Assembly: GCF_900112615.1 (NCBI RefSeq) | Contig: NZ_FOMK01000004.1 | Location: forward strand, 310,001-374,000 | DNA from: Chitinophaga sp. CF118 | GTDB taxonomy: Bacteria; Bacteroidota; Bacteroidia; Chitinophagales; Chitinophagaceae | Direction: 5' to 3' | Length of the DNA stretch: 64,000 nucleotides | Shown: piece after piece, positions 61,929 through 64,000 of the stretch | Layout: the number at the start of each line of letters is the position of its first letter | How positions within the stretch are numbered: position 1 is the first letter of the stretch | Made by a program: the position numbers and the translations under genes | The notes under the pieces: model-generated | The model's database searches: none | The model's input: only the letters and a program-made list of their open reading frames with translations | Told to the model about the DNA's origin: nothing

Positions 61929-63107
61929 TTACAGTGCTCTTCTTTTTAGTTCGCGGCGAATCAACCCCAACTCTCTGCCTACTTGTCCTGAAATAGATGT
62001 ATTCTCCTGGGCACGGCGCAACAGATAAGGCATTACATCCTTTACCGGACCATAAGGTAAATATTTAGAAACATGATAGCCGGCATGTGCCAGGTTGAAT
62101 GTGATATTATCACTCATGCCAAAAAGCTGAGAGAAATTGACGTGAGGATGTTGATGTGGTGTTTTTTGTTTGTCCATCAGACTGGCCGCCAGCATGGAAC
62201 TGTCTTCATTATGTGTACCGATAAATACCCCCAGTCTGTCCAGCCTCTCCATACAGAAGCGTACAGCTGCATCATAATCGTGGTCGGTGGCCTCTTTATT
62301 CGGTTGGATAGGAGAAGGATATCCCATTTCCAGTGCACGTTTACGTTCCTTTTCCATGTACGCACCACGTACCAGTTTAGCCCCCAGCAAATATCCACCT
62401 TTCTGGGCTTTGTCGAATGACTTCTGCAGGTAACTCAGCCTGTCGTGACGGTAAAGCTGAAAAGTATTATAAATAATGACATGTTCTTTATTGAAGCGGG
62501 CCATGAGATCATCTGCCAGATCGTCTACCGGTTGCTGGATCCATGATTCTTCGGCATCTATCAGCAATCCGATTTTGTGCTTTGCCGCAGCTTCGGCGAT
62601 AGCTGAAATGCGGTTCTGTACACGGGTAAACTCTTCCCTTTCCTGAGGACTCAAAGGAGCGCCTTCATGCAGTTTTTCAAGCAGCGAAAAACGCGCAAAA
62701 CCGGTCACTTTAATTGCGATAAACGGGATTCCCGGTTTACTGGCAGCGTACCCAATAGCCTTTATAAACTCTGGAACAGCTTTATCATAGTTCTCCTCTC
62801 CCTCCATTGCCTCTACCCCATAATCCAATGCTACCCCTACATGGTATTTCACTAATGCCTGTGCAGTCTGTGCTGCTTCTTCCAGACTTTCACCTCCACA
62901 GAACTGACTGAAAATGGTATTCCTTATCAGGCCTTTAATAGGCAGCTTCAGTTTAAAAGCCAGCGGCGTCAATGCCCCTCCCAGCTTTACCAACCATGGC
63001 TTGCCCATACTGCTAAACAGGAAGTCAGCTTTTTTTAATGCCCGGTTAGTTTTTGATTCGAAGGCGATGGCTGTATTGTCAAATGATAATGATAGCTGCT
63101 TATCCAT
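61929..63107 (-). CDS. Proline dehydrogenase
   Basis: Oxidises proline to pyrroline-5-carboxylate with FAD. The 392-residue product has the PRODH barrel: GVALDYGVEAMEGEE, FIAIKVTGFARFSLLEKLH, IGLLIDAEESW, IYNTFQLYRHDRL, LGAKLVRGAYMEKERKRA and the late GQVGRELGLIRRELKRR with the substrate-binding arginines. The ATG at 63107 was preferred to the frame start at 63143. A TAnnTTTG box ends only seven bases upstream, so the message may be leaderless. The P5C dehydrogenase partner is not in the window. Confidence 0.93.
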   Translation of the reverse strand: MDKQLSLSFDNTAIAFESKTNRALKKADFLFSSMGKPWLVKLGGALTPLAFKLKLPIKGLIRNTIFSQFCGGESLEEAAQTAQALVKYHVGVALDYGVEAMEGEENYDKAVPEFIKAIGYAASKPGIPFIAIKVTGFARFSLLEKLHEGAPLSPQEREEFTRVQNRISAIAEAAAKHKIGLLIDAEESWIQQPVDDLADDLMARFNKEHVIIYNTFQLYRHDRLSYLQKSFDKAQKGGYLLGAKLVRGAYMEKERKRALEMGYPSPIQPNKEATDHDYDAAVRFCMERLDRLGVFIGTHNEDSSMLAASLMDKQKTPHQHPHVNFSQLFGMSDNITFNLAHAGYHVSKYLPYGPVKDVMPYLLRRAQENTSISGQVGRELGLIRRELKRRAL

Positions 63108-63113
63108 GGGGCG

Positions 63114-63121
63114 CAAAGTTA
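63114..63121 (-). promoter_or_regulatory. Promoter -7 box directly before the proline dehydrogenase start
   Basis: TAACTTTG on the minus strand matches TAnnTTTG, and its last base is seven bases from the ATG at 63107. Transcription would begin at or next to the start codon. Confidence 0.45.
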
Positions 63122-63257
63122 GTATCCCTCTTCCTTTCCGCAAAAATTAGATAATATCCAAGTAAGCCTGTCTTTCATTAATTAAATTACTAATGAGCCA
63201 GCCTTTATTTTAAACCTGATACAGTTTTTCCGTATTTTTATATCTTCACCAAAATGA

Positions 63258-64000
63258 ATGCTCCCAGTGCCTACTTCTAATAAACAGAATAAAATCGTCC
63301 AGAGCAAATGGTTATATCTGGCAATTGTCATCTTATTATCAGCAACCACTATTGCTGCCTGGTACTATCGTCAGTACAAAAAACAACCAGCATTACAGCA
63401 GTTTCGTGATAAACAACAGGGATATACTACTTATACCGGCACACCGGGAGAACGTAAGCAGTTCTCACTGGCAGATGGTACAGTTGTAATTTTAAATGGC
63501 AACTCCCGGTTGATGGTACCTGATGATTTTGCGTCTAAGCACTCCGTATTACTGGATGGGGAGGCTTATTTTGATGCTCCGGCTGCTTTAACAGTGAAGA
63601 CCAATATACTGGTGATGACCACGCAGCCGTCTGCTGCTTTCAAAATCCGGTGTTTTGAGCAACAACAGGGTGCTACCGGCTATTTAGTGCGGGGAAAGGT
63701 GCAGGTGACCAAATCCTACCATTCTACCACCGATAACCAACCAGAGATATTGGGAGATGGAAATATGATCCTCGCTAATAAGGAAATAGACCTGATGGAG
63801 AAGGAAACTTATGTACCGCTGGAAATGCAGGAATGGCTGGCTGAGAAAATAACATTCGAGAAAGAACCGTTCATGAATGTGATGCATAAATTAGAAGACT
63901 GGTATGGTACAGAGATTTATGTTGATGGGAATGGCGGCGAATTACCCCCTATAACAGCCAGCTTTGACCATGCGACACTGAGTGAGGTAATGGATAAGAT
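63258..64000 (+). CDS. FecR/DUF4974-like membrane protein, cut by window edge
   Basis: Reads open from an ATG at 63258 to the window end (247 codons). One transmembrane helix (about residues 21-39, LYLAIVILLSATTIAAWYY) is followed by the FecR beta domain (GERKQFSLADGTVVILNGNSRLMVPDDF, VLLDGEAYFDAP) and the start of DUF4974 (ITFEKEPFMNVMHKLEDWYGTEIYV). FecR proteins usually carry about 80 cytoplasmic residues that bind an ECF sigma factor; here only about 20 precede the helix. No sigma-factor gene is adjacent. A TonB-receptor partner may lie beyond the edge. Confidence 0.8.
   Translation, partial: MLPVPTSNKQNKIVQSKWLYLAIVILLSATTIAAWYYRQYKKQPALQQFRDKQQGYTTYTGTPGERKQFSLADGTVVILNGNSRLMVPDDFASKHSVLLDGEAYFDAPAALTVKTNILVMTTQPSAAFKIRCFEQQQGATGYLVRGKVQVTKSYHSTTDNQPEILGDGNMILANKEIDLMEKETYVPLEMQEWLAEKITFEKEPFMNVMHKLEDWYGTEIYVDGNGGELPPITASFDHATLSEVMDK

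Overview
The window is chromosomal DNA of a Bacteroidota bacterium, most likely a member of the Chitinophagaceae (Chitinophaga-like). The signs are a SusC-style TonB-dependent receptor, a C-terminal type IX secretion sorting domain, a FecR/DUF4974 protein, promoter boxes of the Bacteroidota TAnnTTTG type in front of many genes, few Shine-Dalgarno sites, and the subtype iii (Bacteroidota) form of the type VI secretion system (T6SS). No rRNA, tRNA, CRISPR array or insertion sequence was seen.

Layout. Bases 1-5250 hold a TonB receptor cut by the window edge, an aldehyde dehydrogenase, coaA, a Crp-family regulator, a DoxX-like membrane protein and a YceI protein. Bases 5410-19509 are the T6SS core: tssD, O, K, N, G on the minus strand, tssP, E, F on the plus strand, then a lytic transglycosylase, a TraN/DUF4138-like protein, tssC, tssB and tssH on the minus strand. 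After a 930-base AT-rich gap with a nested palindrome, bases 20440-30658 form an effector operon: a second Hcp, a Tae4-type amidase, a periplasmic protein that may be its immunity protein, VgrG, a TPR protein that may load the next product, a PAAR/Rhs protein ending in a deaminase-like toxin, and two paralogous DUF416 proteins that look like its immunity factors.

Bases 30730-35233 are a short accessory stretch: a DUF1266 lipoprotein, a 32-codon ORF ending in Cys-Cys-Cys-Cys-Ser-Cys behind a palindromic operator and a promoter, and a redoxin-fold protein with no cysteine at all. A small membrane protein, a DUF6807 protein and a dipeptide epimerase follow. From 35326 to the end the genes are mostly household: dnaK, an OmpA protein, argS, cdd, lepB, a sigma-54-type response regulator without a DNA-binding domain, cysE-cysM, pdhB, a thiolase, a giant PKD-repeat cell-surface protein, dnaG, thyA-folA, proline dehydrogenase, and a truncated FecR-like protein running off the edge.

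How they work together. The T6SS genes encode sheath (TssB/C), tube (TssD), baseplate (TssE/F/G/K), recycling ATPase (TssH) and three of the five subunits known for the Bacteroidota trans-envelope complex (TssN/O/P). TssQ and TssR were not found; a TraN-like protein translationally coupled to a lytic transglycosylase sits in the cluster instead. The effector operon supplies a wall-degrading amidase and a nucleotide- or nucleic-acid-deaminating Rhs toxin. The strongest candidate for an undescribed system outside the T6SS is the poly-Cys leader with the cysteine-free redoxin, which reads as a sulfur-limitation response.
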